From assembly GCA_029570205.1 (NCBI GenBank), contig JAKQSI010000045.1:1-64000 (forward strand): a DNA stretch of 64,000 bases. Reading direction: 5' to 3'. Origin of the DNA: Candidatus Omnitrophota bacterium. Lineage in GTDB: Bacteria > Hinthialibacterota > Hinthialibacteria > Hinthialibacterales > JAKPRU01. This document shows positions 1 through 9,044 of this stretch, one piece after another. A program made the translations under genes and the position numbers. The notes beneath the pieces are model-generated. The model did not search any database, had not been told where the DNA came from, and saw only the letters and a program-made list of their open reading frames with translations. Numbering within the stretch: position 1 is the stretch's first letter; each line of letters opens with the position of its first letter.

Positions 1-334
1 AGGCCAGGCGTCTCTGCCTGGCCAGTAGGCCAGGCGTCTCTGCCTGGCAAGTAGGCCAGGCGTCTCTGCCTGGCAAGTAGGCCAGGCGTCTCTGCCTGGC
101 AAGTAGGCCAGGCGTCTCTGCCTGGCAAGTAGGCCAGGCGGCTCTGCCTGGCCAGTAGGCCAGGCGGCTCTGCCTGGCAAGTAGGCCAGGCGTCTCTGCC
201 TGGCCAGTAGGCCAGGCGTCTCTGCCTGGCAAGTAGGCCAGGCGTCTCTGCCTGGCAAGTAGGCCAGGCGTCTCTGCCTGGCAAGTAGGCCAGGCGTCTC
301 TGCCTGGCAAGTAGGCCAGGCGTCTCTGCCTGGC
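1..334. repeat. Tandem palindromic repeat array, 26-bp period, 13 units (last truncated to 22 bp); may continue beyond the left window edge
   Basis: Unit AGGCCAGGCGTCTCTGCCTGGC(A/C)AGT repeated without period drift; each unit contains inverted repeat GCCAGGC-N6-GCCTGGC; variants are only loop gtctct/ggctct and spacer caagt/ccagt. Confidence 0.98.
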
Positions 335-364
335 AGAAAAATCACCGGCCCTGCCGGAGGGATA

Positions 365-2113
365 CTACGGAGTCCATGTAATCACGAGTCGGAAGCTGAA
401 TGCAAGAACCGCCGCATCTTTCCGGTTCAGCTCAAAAGTCAACTCATTCGGCCCCGGACACAACTGAGAATGATTTGCAGCCATGTCTTCATAAGGCGTC
501 CGACCGCAACTCCACAGAAACACCCCATTCAATTCCGCGCGCAACTCGCCGTCAAATGAGGTCTGAATCCACATCAGCGAAGAAGAAAAATGACTCGGCA
601 TGGTAAACGGAACCCGGAACAGAATCCTGTCGGGGTTTTCCGGCCTTCTTTCAATCCCTGCGCGTGAAGTACTGCTGATGAATGCCGTGCCAGGAACCGG
701 ATCAAACTGAGATCGGGCCGGTGCAACCGGGGCTGGGTAAGGGTTCTCAACCGCCAAACGGTCAATCTCCACAACCCACACGGATCCGCTGATCGCGTCC
801 GGTTCATCCGTGGCGGATGCGCTGATAATTGTCAGGCCATTGACCGCCGGGGTCGGTATAGGTGTCAGTTGCCGGGTTGGAGAGGCCGCCGGCTTTGGAG
901 TAGGAGTGGGCGTGTTCCGTGGCGTGGGTGTACCCGAAAAAGTCGCCGTTGGCCCGGCCCCCGCTTCCCAGTAGATATTCCGATCATGCGGCGCGTGGAG
1001 CTCCATATCGTCCACCAGCACAGATGCCGGGCCGCCCGACACCTGGACCAGGATGGTCGGGTCCATGACCCCCTGAGTCCGAAACGTGCCCCCCGTGCGC
1101 ACCTGACGCCACGTATTTATCGGCAAATCCGCCACCGGCACGGAGACCACCGCCGTGTAATCGTCATCCGTCAATCCCAGGTAAAAATCTCCCTGATCCT
1201 CATCGGTCAATCGGCGCACCCAAACATGTGCCTCCAGCTGAGCCGGAAGGATAACCGGCGACAGTCCGGCCGGTGCAGACATATACTGCTGAATCACATC
1301 GGTAGATTTCCGCGTTTGCATCAATCGGCATCGTCCCGAACCGTTTGGAACTCTCGTATGCGTGTCCATCGAAAACATGGCGCCGAAAACGGTGCTTACA
1401 CGATCATTCCGCTGCAAAAGAACCTCATTCTTCTCAAAATCCTCATACAATGCCAAACGGGTTGGAGCAATCGCCAAATCGCTCGGCCACCATCCTCGAT
1501 GAACCCGAATTTCCCGAACATGTACCACGGACAGGCCGGTTGTCGATCCCACAGTCTGCAGAATCAGAAACACAACCGGTGAGGTCGATTCATAAGTAAA
1601 AGATATCTCGCGCTCCGTAATCGGGATTTCATCACCCAAAAGTTCCCCGGATGCCAGGTCCCTGAAATCCCAATTCCCGTTCCCATCCGCACCCACAAAC
1701 GCAACGGCAACCCGTGCCGGAATTCGCCCCTCGTTGTATAACTTCATCCGAACCGTGATCGGGCCGGTCCCAACCGGAATCGGCTTGGAAAGCAGCCGTA
1801 CCGCCTGCCAGGCATAAACATCCATTCGGATACCCCGCTCTTCAACGGAAACACCGGCTAAAGGCATCTCCCCGATCTTGTAGATTTGAAGTCCCTTTCC
1901 CTCCAGGGTTTCTGCCTCCCAGTCGGCTCCTTCGGGATTCACAGAAGAAACCATCTCTGTATACGCGCTGTCCCAGTTCTGACCGGCCAGGAACGCCGGA
2001 CGATTAAGATCCCCACAGTGTGCCTCACAAACACAGAAATCGGCCGGTATCAGGGGGCACAAGAGTCCCAGAATCCAAAGCCTGCTTGATCTGCGCAACA
2101 CGCTTGCCGTCAT
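365..2113 (-). CDS. Exported hypothetical protein with Pro/Thr-rich linker
   Basis: ORF to 2182, but the internal Met at 2113 gives a signal-like N-terminus (MTASVLRRSSRLWILGLLCPLIPA) and removes overlap with the upstream gene; TPTPTPKPAASPT linker. Confidence 0.75.
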   Translation of the reverse strand: MTASVLRRSSRLWILGLLCPLIPADFCVCEAHCGDLNRPAFLAGQNWDSAYTEMVSSVNPEGADWEAETLEGKGLQIYKIGEMPLAGVSVEERGIRMDVYAWQAVRLLSKPIPVGTGPITVRMKLYNEGRIPARVAVAFVGADGNGNWDFRDLASGELLGDEIPITEREISFTYESTSPVVFLILQTVGSTTGLSVVHVREIRVHRGWWPSDLAIAPTRLALYEDFEKNEVLLQRNDRVSTVFGAMFSMDTHTRVPNGSGRCRLMQTRKSTDVIQQYMSAPAGLSPVILPAQLEAHVWVRRLTDEDQGDFYLGLTDDDYTAVVSVPVADLPINTWRQVRTGGTFRTQGVMDPTILVQVSGGPASVLVDDMELHAPHDRNIYWEAGAGPTATFSGTPTPRNTPTPTPKPAASPTRQLTPIPTPAVNGLTIISASATDEPDAISGSVWVVEIDRLAVENPYPAPVAPARSQFDPVPGTAFISSTSRAGIERRPENPDRILFRVPFTMPSHFSSSLMWIQTSFDGELRAELNGVFLWSCGRTPYEDMAANHSQLCPGPNELTFELNRKDAAVLAFSFRLVITWTP

Positions 2114-2117
2114 TCTC

Positions 2118-5045
2118 TCACTCGCTGCCGGAACGGTTAATGAACACAAAAATATCATCCGACGCGCTGTCACAGGCCGCAATATCCGGCCTGCCGTCTC
2201 GGTTAAAGTCCGCTATTACCATCGGAAGACGCGAGAACGGCGACGCAGGCCGCTCTGTACGAAACACCGCCGCCGCTTCATATATCCGGGGGCCGCTTCC
2301 GCAGACAATCCCGATAGATTGTTTTCCCCCCGTCCCGATCTCACGATTCAGCAGAATCAGGTCCGAGACCCCATTCAAATCCAAATCCGCCGCGCGGATC
2401 GACTCGGTCAGGGCATTCTCCAGAAATCCTTCCAGCACAGCTTGACCGAATGTCCCATTTCCACGCCCGTAATAAAGACGCCGGGTCCCATCAAAAAGCG
2501 ATACCGCCAGGTCCGGATGCCCATCCATGTCGATATCCTGCACAGAAAGGCTTCGAGTGTAGGAACCCGCTACCCGATCATCCGTGGCAAAAGAAACCGT
2601 GGATTCAAATTGCCCGTCCCGATTGATATACACCGTTATCCGGTATGGACGTCTCACTGCAACAGCCAGATCCTCAAGACCGTTACCGTCAAAATCCGTC
2701 GCCTCCAATCCGCCGAACGCTCCCGGAAGGACCAGATACGAGACCGGCTCCAGCAGCCCGCTTCCGTCTCCACGGTAGACTATCAGTCGATCCTCTTCGA
2801 ATTCGAGCGATGGAACCATTGCGTCGAGCTGACCGTCTCCTGTGAAATCTCCCACGGCCAACAGGTTCAGCCGAGGCGCGCCGCTCCCGATATCCGGGTC
2901 GGCGGTGGGAGGAATGGAAACCGGCCCCAACGCGGAAAACCGCCCACGCCCATCTCCAGCGAAGAGGCGGAGAGTCTGCCCGTAGGAATGAGCAACAACC
3001 AGGTCAGGATGACCGTCCCGGTTCATATCCGCCACCGCGATACTTGCCGGACCGGCATCTGTCAGGATGGCCCCCACCGGCTGAAATCCGCCGGTTCCCA
3101 GCCCCAGAAACAGAGAAAGGCTGTTTCCATTCAGGTCCGCCGTCACAAGGTCTGCAATCCCATCCTCGTTGAAATCGCCCACCTTCAAATCGTACGGCAC
3201 ATCGCCGGTTCGGAATGTGCCCGCAAAAGCCAACTGAAACTCGCGGTCGCACGTATGAACCTGAATAGGAGTGGGAGATGGCGTTGCAGTCGCTCCCTGA
3301 GTAGGAGTCGCAGATGGGCTGGGGGTAGAGGTCGGGGTTCGGGTCCTTGTTGCTGTACCGGTCGGTGATCTCGTGGCAGATGGCGTCGCCGAAGCGGTCC
3401 AAGTGGTGACCGGCGTGCGCGTATCGGTCGGCGTCGGCGAAGGGAGTGACGTGGGTACAAAGGCAGCAGTCGGTGTGGCGGTCCACGTCGGTGTCTCGCT
3501 CTTCGTCGCGGTTTCAAGCGGCTCTGCCTGGACAAAGAAAGACAACCGCACCGGCTCACAAATCGGCGTGCCGTTCGGGATCACCTGAAACGAAGAGTCT
3601 TCCGCAATCTCCACTCGAAATCCCGGCCCGGAATCGGGAAGAGAATACCAGGAGATCGAAGACACCTCGATGCTTTCCTGCGGATCAATGAAATCGTTCA
3701 GCAGATAGGTACTCCGATAAGGTCTCAAGCCGTGCAGAATCACGGGCGAGAGCTGGTACGGCCGAACAATAAACGTGGAGGTCTTCACTGTCGCAATCTC
3801 CGCTGCCGACTGACGACCATCCGATACACAAATCTTCAGTTCGTATTCCTTGCCCGCCTCCGGTTGTGCCGGAAAACGGATGACATTGGAAAATCGCCTT
3901 TCGCCAAGTCCTTCCCATTCCCAGAACAACCGGTCCACAGGCGTCTCGGTCTCGGCTACATAGTCCCGCAAATCCAGCACAGAGGAATAAGACGTACCCA
4001 CCCGCAAACGCAGATCGGGAATCCGCCTCAGCCGGAGACTCAAGGAAGGAACCGGCGTCGGTGTGCTTTCAGGTAACGGTGTGGGAATCGGCAAAAACGA
4101 CGACCGGATACGGACTACCGTCTCCCCCACAGCAAGATACAACCCCCCCGGAAACTTGCCGCCCGATAGGAACGCCATCCCGTGAAATGGCTGCTTGCCG
4201 AAATCGGCAACCAAACCCGCATTTCCATTGGCATCCATTCGATACAGCCGGGTCTCCGCATCTTCTTCAAAACCCGTTTCGGCAATTGCGAATAACGATT
4301 CTCCAAAAGGATCACCGCAGGCAAAAACCAACTTCGACAATCTCGCAGGCCCCCCCTGTTCCTCCCCGGCCATTTCGCAGAAAAGATCCGGAGTCCCATC
4401 CCCATTCACCTGGTAGATTCTGGAACCGGTCGATAAGTAAAGCCGATCGCCGAATCCAAACGCGCACCCGGCAACCCCGTCGTGGAACAAAATCCCTGTC
4501 GTGAATACCTGTGACGTCTTCTCGGTCTTATTCACCCGCAATACCCCTCCCCACAAAGACACCGGATCAACCGCCGGAAAAAAGAAATCGCCATTCCAGG
4601 GAACGCTCGCCGGACCGACACCCACCCCCCAAACCGGAAAATCCACCGCCACCCCATCCAACACCCGCTCCACAGTCCCGTCCGAATACGCCCGCGTCAC
4701 CCGCACAAAACATTCTCCGGCATCCAGCCGAAGAATGTTTCCCTGCCCTTCCCCGGAGATCAATGCCGGAAACTCCGAATCGAACAAAAGAGGATCCCGG
4801 CACAGAATTCTCGATGAAAAATCCTCTTGAAATATCCAAATTGTATTCCCGTTCGCCGCAAACAGATCACCGTCCCCATTGAACGCCAAATCCGAAATCG
4901 CGACCCCCCCGGCCAGGAGATCGATGGAATACCCCGCCGCGACCGTTGGAATCTGCGCCAATGCTTGCGCCCCAAAAACCACAATAAGCGCCATACCGGG
5001 TAGGACCGGGCCAACGGAATGCACACGGGAGGCGGCGTTACGCAT
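2118..5045 (-). CDS. Exported FG-GAP/VCBS-repeat protein with Pro/Thr-rich linker
   Basis: Repeated DFNEDGIADLV / DMNRDGHPDLVV / DFTGDGQLDAMV / DMDGHPDLAV / DFNRDGRPDIA motifs; signal-like N-terminus; long TPTPTxTPS linker. Confidence 0.85.
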   Translation of the reverse strand: MRNAASRVHSVGPVLPGMALIVVFGAQALAQIPTVAAGYSIDLLAGGVAISDLAFNGDGDLFAANGNTIWIFQEDFSSRILCRDPLLFDSEFPALISGEGQGNILRLDAGECFVRVTRAYSDGTVERVLDGVAVDFPVWGVGVGPASVPWNGDFFFPAVDPVSLWGGVLRVNKTEKTSQVFTTGILFHDGVAGCAFGFGDRLYLSTGSRIYQVNGDGTPDLFCEMAGEEQGGPARLSKLVFACGDPFGESLFAIAETGFEEDAETRLYRMDANGNAGLVADFGKQPFHGMAFLSGGKFPGGLYLAVGETVVRIRSSFLPIPTPLPESTPTPVPSLSLRLRRIPDLRLRVGTSYSSVLDLRDYVAETETPVDRLFWEWEGLGERRFSNVIRFPAQPEAGKEYELKICVSDGRQSAAEIATVKTSTFIVRPYQLSPVILHGLRPYRSTYLLNDFIDPQESIEVSSISWYSLPDSGPGFRVEIAEDSSFQVIPNGTPICEPVRLSFFVQAEPLETATKSETPTWTATPTAAFVPTSLPSPTPTDTRTPVTTWTASATPSATRSPTGTATRTRTPTSTPSPSATPTQGATATPSPTPIQVHTCDREFQLAFAGTFRTGDVPYDLKVGDFNEDGIADLVTADLNGNSLSLFLGLGTGGFQPVGAILTDAGPASIAVADMNRDGHPDLVVAHSYGQTLRLFAGDGRGRFSALGPVSIPPTADPDIGSGAPRLNLLAVGDFTGDGQLDAMVPSLEFEEDRLIVYRGDGSGLLEPVSYLVLPGAFGGLEATDFDGNGLEDLAVAVRRPYRITVYINRDGQFESTVSFATDDRVAGSYTRSLSVQDIDMDGHPDLAVSLFDGTRRLYYGRGNGTFGQAVLEGFLENALTESIRAADLDLNGVSDLILLNREIGTGGKQSIGIVCGSGPRIYEAAAVFRTERPASPFSRLPMVIADFNRDGRPDIAACDSASDDIFVFINRSGSE

Positions 5046-5249
5046 CAGCGCTGCTCAAAACGAATATCTTCCGTCTGATATATCGCCATTCCCGCCCTTT
5101 GTCATTATCACAATCAGATTCTCCAAACTCAGGCATCCCACGCCCAACTCCCCGCCCTCCCTCCATGGGCTTGATCCGCCACAACCCCGTTACTCTCCTC
5201 ATCCTCAACCGTTTTATCATTTTGACAGGCAGTCCTGATTCTCTCTCCG

Positions 5250-5290
5250 CCCCGATGGGTTTCTACTCCGTCCCATCGGGGTCTCTTTTT
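5250..5290 (+). terminator. Rho-independent terminator-like hairpin
   Basis: CCCCGATGGG-N12-CCCATCGGGG perfect 10-bp stem followed by TCTCTTTTT on the + strand. Confidence 0.7.
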
Positions 5291-5344
5291 GCCTGCCCCA
5301 AAGCCTTCTCACAGCAACCGGACTATACTATCATTGTTGCCATT

Positions 5345-6145
5345 ATGAAGACATCTTTCATCCCAACCATCATGATCCTTACGCCCCTTCTCTTTCCCGT
5401 TTTTTCCGTGCAGGCAAGTCCCGTTCCGTCCGATGACACCCTTCCCCGGTATGTCTGCCCCTGGACAGATGCCAAAATCGTCGTGGACGGCATTCCCGAT
5501 GAGCCGGCCTGGACCGTCGCCCCCATGGTGACTTTCCTTGACGCAACCAATCGCGGCCCGGTCCGCCTCGCCACAGAGGCCCGCATCCTTTATACCGACG
5601 ATGCTGTCTATTTCTCCTTCTATTGCGACGATAAGCAGATCACCTCCAAAATGACCCGCCGCGACGACAACCTCTTCAATGAGGAAGTAGTCGAGGTGTT
5701 CTTCAGTCCCTCCGGGGATCTGAGTGCCTACTATGAATTTGAAGTCAACCCGCTCGGCACACTCCTGGACCTGACCGTAAAAAATAACTTCAAAATCACC
5801 GACACTTCGTCCGGTCGGATCGTTGACTATTCCCCCGGATGCGACACCAATTTCGCCTGGAACTGCAAGGGAATTCAGTGGGCAGCCTGGCAGCATAAGG
5901 AGAACGATCAACTGGTCGGGTGGAGCGTCGAACTCGCCGTCCCATTCGCCGGTATCGAACGAAAAACTCCCTCACCGGGCGAAATCTGGCGTGTCAACCT
6001 GTACCGGATCGACCGCAACCAGTCCGATCCGAAACTCGATGAATACTCCGCCTGGTCGCCGACTATGCAGACTCCCGCCTCCTTCCATTGCCCGCACTTC
6101 TTCGGTTTCCTGGAGTTCGCGGGAAAGGCAGAACCGGCAAAGTAG
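5345..6145 (+). CDS. Exported CBM9-like (carbohydrate-binding family 9-like) domain protein
   Basis: ATG at 5345 with signal peptide (MKTSFIPTIMILTPLLFPVFSVQA); VDGIPDEPAWTVAP...ARILYTDDAVYFSFYCDD...EVFFSP pattern typical of CBM9-like/DUF1083 domains. Confidence 0.75.
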   Translation: MKTSFIPTIMILTPLLFPVFSVQASPVPSDDTLPRYVCPWTDAKIVVDGIPDEPAWTVAPMVTFLDATNRGPVRLATEARILYTDDAVYFSFYCDDKQITSKMTRRDDNLFNEEVVEVFFSPSGDLSAYYEFEVNPLGTLLDLTVKNNFKITDTSSGRIVDYSPGCDTNFAWNCKGIQWAAWQHKENDQLVGWSVELAVPFAGIERKTPSPGEIWRVNLYRIDRNQSDPKLDEYSAWSPTMQTPASFHCPHFFGFLEFAGKAEPAK

Positions 6146-6184
6146 CCGTTCCAGCGCCGTCCTTCCGGTGTCCTCTCCGTCTAC

Positions 6185-7447
6185 TTATCGTCGATCGATG
6201 GGCGTATACTCTTCTCTCACCGGGCCGGTGTAGACCGCTCGGGGACGGAAAATCCGGTTGTTTTCCAGGTACTCAAGAAACCGCGCGCCCCATCCCGATA
6301 TTCGACTCGCCGCAAAGATCGGGGTAAACATCGCCGCGTGGATCCCCAACGCTCGGTACACAATCCCCGAATAAAAATCGACATTCGGAAAGACTTTCTT
6401 TTCGACACCCAGTTCGGCGCAGACTATCTCATCCAGCTTCTTCGCAATATCATACACTCTCTTGATCTCCCGATTGTTCTCCGCCATCTTGCCCGCCAGA
6501 GGACCCAGTATCCGTGCCCGGGGATCGTACGCCTTGTACACACGGTGACCGAATCCCATAATCTTGCGTTTGCTTTCACGCGCTTTCTGAAACCAGGCTT
6601 CCACATTGTCTACCGAACCGATTTCCTCCATATCGTAAAGTACACGCTCGTTCGCCCCGCCGTGCAACGAACCTTTCAAACTGCCGATCGCCCCCGAAAT
6701 CGTCGCGTAGGCATTCGCTAACGAGGAGTTGATTACCATCGCGCTGAACGTCGAGGCATTCATGCCGTGGTCCGCATGAAGAATCAGAGAAATATCCATA
6801 ATCCGCTCCGCAACCGCACTGGGCCGCTCGCCCGTCATCATGTACAGTAAATTCGCCGCATGGGACAGACTCGGCTCCGGCTCAACCGGATCCCGGCCCG
6901 ACCGAAGACGCGCAATCATTCCCGTTATGGTCGCAATCTGGGCAATCAATTTGATCACGATCTCCCGCTCATTTTCGACAGTTGTGTCCTCGGCTTTTTC
7001 ATCCAACATCCCCAAAACAAGAACACACAGCCCCAGCGCCGTCATCGGATGCGTGTCCCGCACCCGCGCGGTCGGAGATCGCTTCAATACCGCCAGAACA
7101 GTCTCGTCAATCGGCATGTAGCCGGCCAGTTTTATACGAAAATTATCAAGATCTTTTCGCGTCGGTAGTTTTCCATATAAAAGCAGATAGGAGGTCTCCT
7201 CAAAACTGGATTTTTCGGCTAATTCAAAAATGTGGATCCCCCGATAGATCAACCATCCTTTGGAGCCGTTCACATATCCGATCTTCGTGCCGCAGGCAAT
7301 CGCTCCTTCCAGGCCCGGCCTCAGTTCGCACGTGATCGGCCAGTTCAATTCGCCGACCAGGGTCGGTTCCGGCTCATCATTCGTTTCCTGGGCCGCCTTC
7401 TCGGCCGCCTGCCGGACAATTCCATTAATGGCTTCAACATCGTTCAT
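6185..7447 (-). CDS. gltA: Citrate synthase
   Basis: LIYRGIHIFELAEKSSFEETSYLLLYGKLP, ADHGMNASTFSAMV, GSLKGSLHGGANERV, MGFGHRVYKAYDPRA motifs; start chosen at 7447 because the longer ORF translates a polypurine tract. Confidence 0.95.
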   Translation of the reverse strand: MNDVEAINGIVRQAAEKAAQETNDEPEPTLVGELNWPITCELRPGLEGAIACGTKIGYVNGSKGWLIYRGIHIFELAEKSSFEETSYLLLYGKLPTRKDLDNFRIKLAGYMPIDETVLAVLKRSPTARVRDTHPMTALGLCVLVLGMLDEKAEDTTVENEREIVIKLIAQIATITGMIARLRSGRDPVEPEPSLSHAANLLYMMTGERPSAVAERIMDISLILHADHGMNASTFSAMVINSSLANAYATISGAIGSLKGSLHGGANERVLYDMEEIGSVDNVEAWFQKARESKRKIMGFGHRVYKAYDPRARILGPLAGKMAENNREIKRVYDIAKKLDEIVCAELGVEKKVFPNVDFYSGIVYRALGIHAAMFTPIFAASRISGWGARFLEYLENNRIFRPRAVYTGPVREEYTPIDRR

Positions 7448-7590
7448 CTCGCTATTCACCTCCGCTATATCAATTCCCCCCCACAGATGAATTATACCCC
7501 AAACCCCGCACGACTCCCCCTCTCCTTTCCCTCGACCCCCGTCGCTCCATCCGCCCCTCCCCCTTCTCTCCATTCTTTGATTCCTGATTC

Positions 7591-8130
7591 TTAATTCCTG
7601 ATTCCATACTCCACCCCCCGACCGTATGCCTCCAGATTCAGCTCTTCCGTCCCGCGCGGCACGGAGACACGCACTGCTTCCCGCACCGCCTCTTCTCTCA
7701 ACAAACCGGTCGTCGCACTGAAAAATCCCAGCATGACCATATTGACAACAATCCGGTTACCCAGTTCCTCCGCGATACGAGTAGCCGGAATCCCTCTAGC
7801 CCTCCGGTGACCCACCCGCTCATCAACATGAACAAGGTCCTCCTCAAAAAGCAGAAGACCATCCGGAGCCAGTTCCGGTACGAATTTCGTATAGGCTTCC
7901 TGGTTGATCGCGACCAGGATATTCGGTTGACGGACATACGGGTACAGGATTTCCTGATCCGAGATCACCAGTTGCGAACTGCACGCGCTGCCGCGGGCTT
8001 CCGGGCCGAAACTCTGAATCATGGTCGCATTCAGCCCGCCATACAGCGCCGCCGCTTTCCCCAGAACAAGGCCGGTCAAAATAACCCCCTGTCCGCCGAA
8101 TCCGCCAATTTTCACTTCTGTTCTGCTCAT
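7591..8130 (-). CDS. korC: 2-oxoacid:ferredoxin oxidoreductase gamma subunit (2-oxoglutarate type likely)
   Basis: KIGGFGGQGVILTGLVLGKAA...SFGPEARGSACSSQLVIS; 4-nt overlap with the beta-subunit gene. Confidence 0.88.
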   Translation of the reverse strand: MSRTEVKIGGFGGQGVILTGLVLGKAAALYGGLNATMIQSFGPEARGSACSSQLVISDQEILYPYVRQPNILVAINQEAYTKFVPELAPDGLLLFEEDLVHVDERVGHRRARGIPATRIAEELGNRIVVNMVMLGFFSATTGLLREEAVREAVRVSVPRGTEELNLEAYGRGVEYGIRN

Positions 8131-9044
8131 TGTTCGATCTCGTTCTCCCCATGTTGTTCCAGAGGATCGCTCTCCTCTGAAATCCCCCGATACTCCGGGA
8201 ATCGTTCGCCCAGACGGCTTTTCATTTGTTTGTTGTATCCGTCCAGGAAGGTCGGACGGTCGATATCCACAAAACGCCCGACTAGGATCTCTTTTCCCGG
8301 CACAATCGCTGCTTCCTTGGTGTCGGCGCCGTGTTTTACAACCGACATTTCCCGGTACATTTTCATGGTATCCACACCGGTCCCCTGTCTATTCCGCCGC
8401 CCATATAGAGTCGGACACGGGGTAATGATTTCCAGAAAGGTCATGCCTTTTTTCTTCAGGCATTCCGCCATCGCGCGCGTGAGCTGCGTAACATGAAAGC
8501 TCGTCCACCGGGCCACATAAACGGCGCCGCTGGATTCGGCCAGGTACGGAAGATTAAATTCCTGCTCAAAACCGCCGTACGGGGCGGTCGTCGAGATGGA
8601 CCCCGGCGGCGTAGTCGGTCCCGCCTGCCCGCCGGTCATCGCGTAGGTGAAATTGTTGATGCAGATGATTTTCAGGTCGATATTCCGCCGCGCTCCATGG
8701 ATCAGATGATTCCCGCCGATGGCAATCAGGTCCCCGTCTCCGCTGTACACAATCACAGTCATCTCCGGTCGGGCCAATTTTAAACCGGTCGCAAATGGAA
8801 TCGCCCGCCCGTGCGTCGTATGAAACGAATCCGTGGCAATATATCCGGCCACCCGGCCGGTGCATCCGATCCCGGACACCACGGCAATCTTATTGCGTGG
8901 AATCTTCGATCTTTCAATCGCCCGGACAAAACAATTCACCGTCGTTCCAATCCCACACCCCGAACACCACATGTGCGGCATCCGGTCCATACAAAGGTAT
9001 TCCTCAACTACATTCCGTGGTACTTCCATTTCCGCCATACTCAT
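8127..9044 (-). CDS. korB: 2-oxoacid:ferredoxin oxidoreductase beta (TPP-binding) subunit
   Basis: MPHMWCSGCGIGT, GIGCTGRVAGYIATDSFHTTHGRAIPFATGLKLARPEMTVIVYSGDGDLIAIGGNHLIHGARRNIDLKIICINNFTYAMTGGQ. Confidence 0.92.
   Translation of the reverse strand: MSMAEMEVPRNVVEEYLCMDRMPHMWCSGCGIGTTVNCFVRAIERSKIPRNKIAVVSGIGCTGRVAGYIATDSFHTTHGRAIPFATGLKLARPEMTVIVYSGDGDLIAIGGNHLIHGARRNIDLKIICINNFTYAMTGGQAGPTTPPGSISTTAPYGGFEQEFNLPYLAESSGAVYVARWTSFHVTQLTRAMAECLKKKGMTFLEIITPCPTLYGRRNRQGTGVDTMKMYREMSVVKHGADTKEAAIVPGKEILVGRFVDIDRPTFLDGYNKQMKSRLGERFPEYRGISEESDPLEQHGENEIEQ

Noticed and set aside
1-334. CRISPR array
   Set aside because: No unique spacers: the 26-bp unit repeats directly and the inter-palindrome 6-mers are nearly identical; no cas genes in the window.
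869-1582. 237-aa ORF (+ strand) antisense to the exported protein at 365-2113
   Set aside because: Low-complexity, His/Arg-rich antisense shadow of a real CDS; no recognisable domain, RBS or genomic logic. The same applies to most other antisense ORFs in the track (e.g. 2319-3368, 4061-4504, 47066-47767, 47813-48745, 53965-55557, 61798-63444).
7448-7573. N-terminal extension of citrate synthase (MERRGRGGWSDGGRGKGEGES...)
   Set aside because: Encoded by the polypurine spacer; citrate synthase homology begins after ATG 7447.
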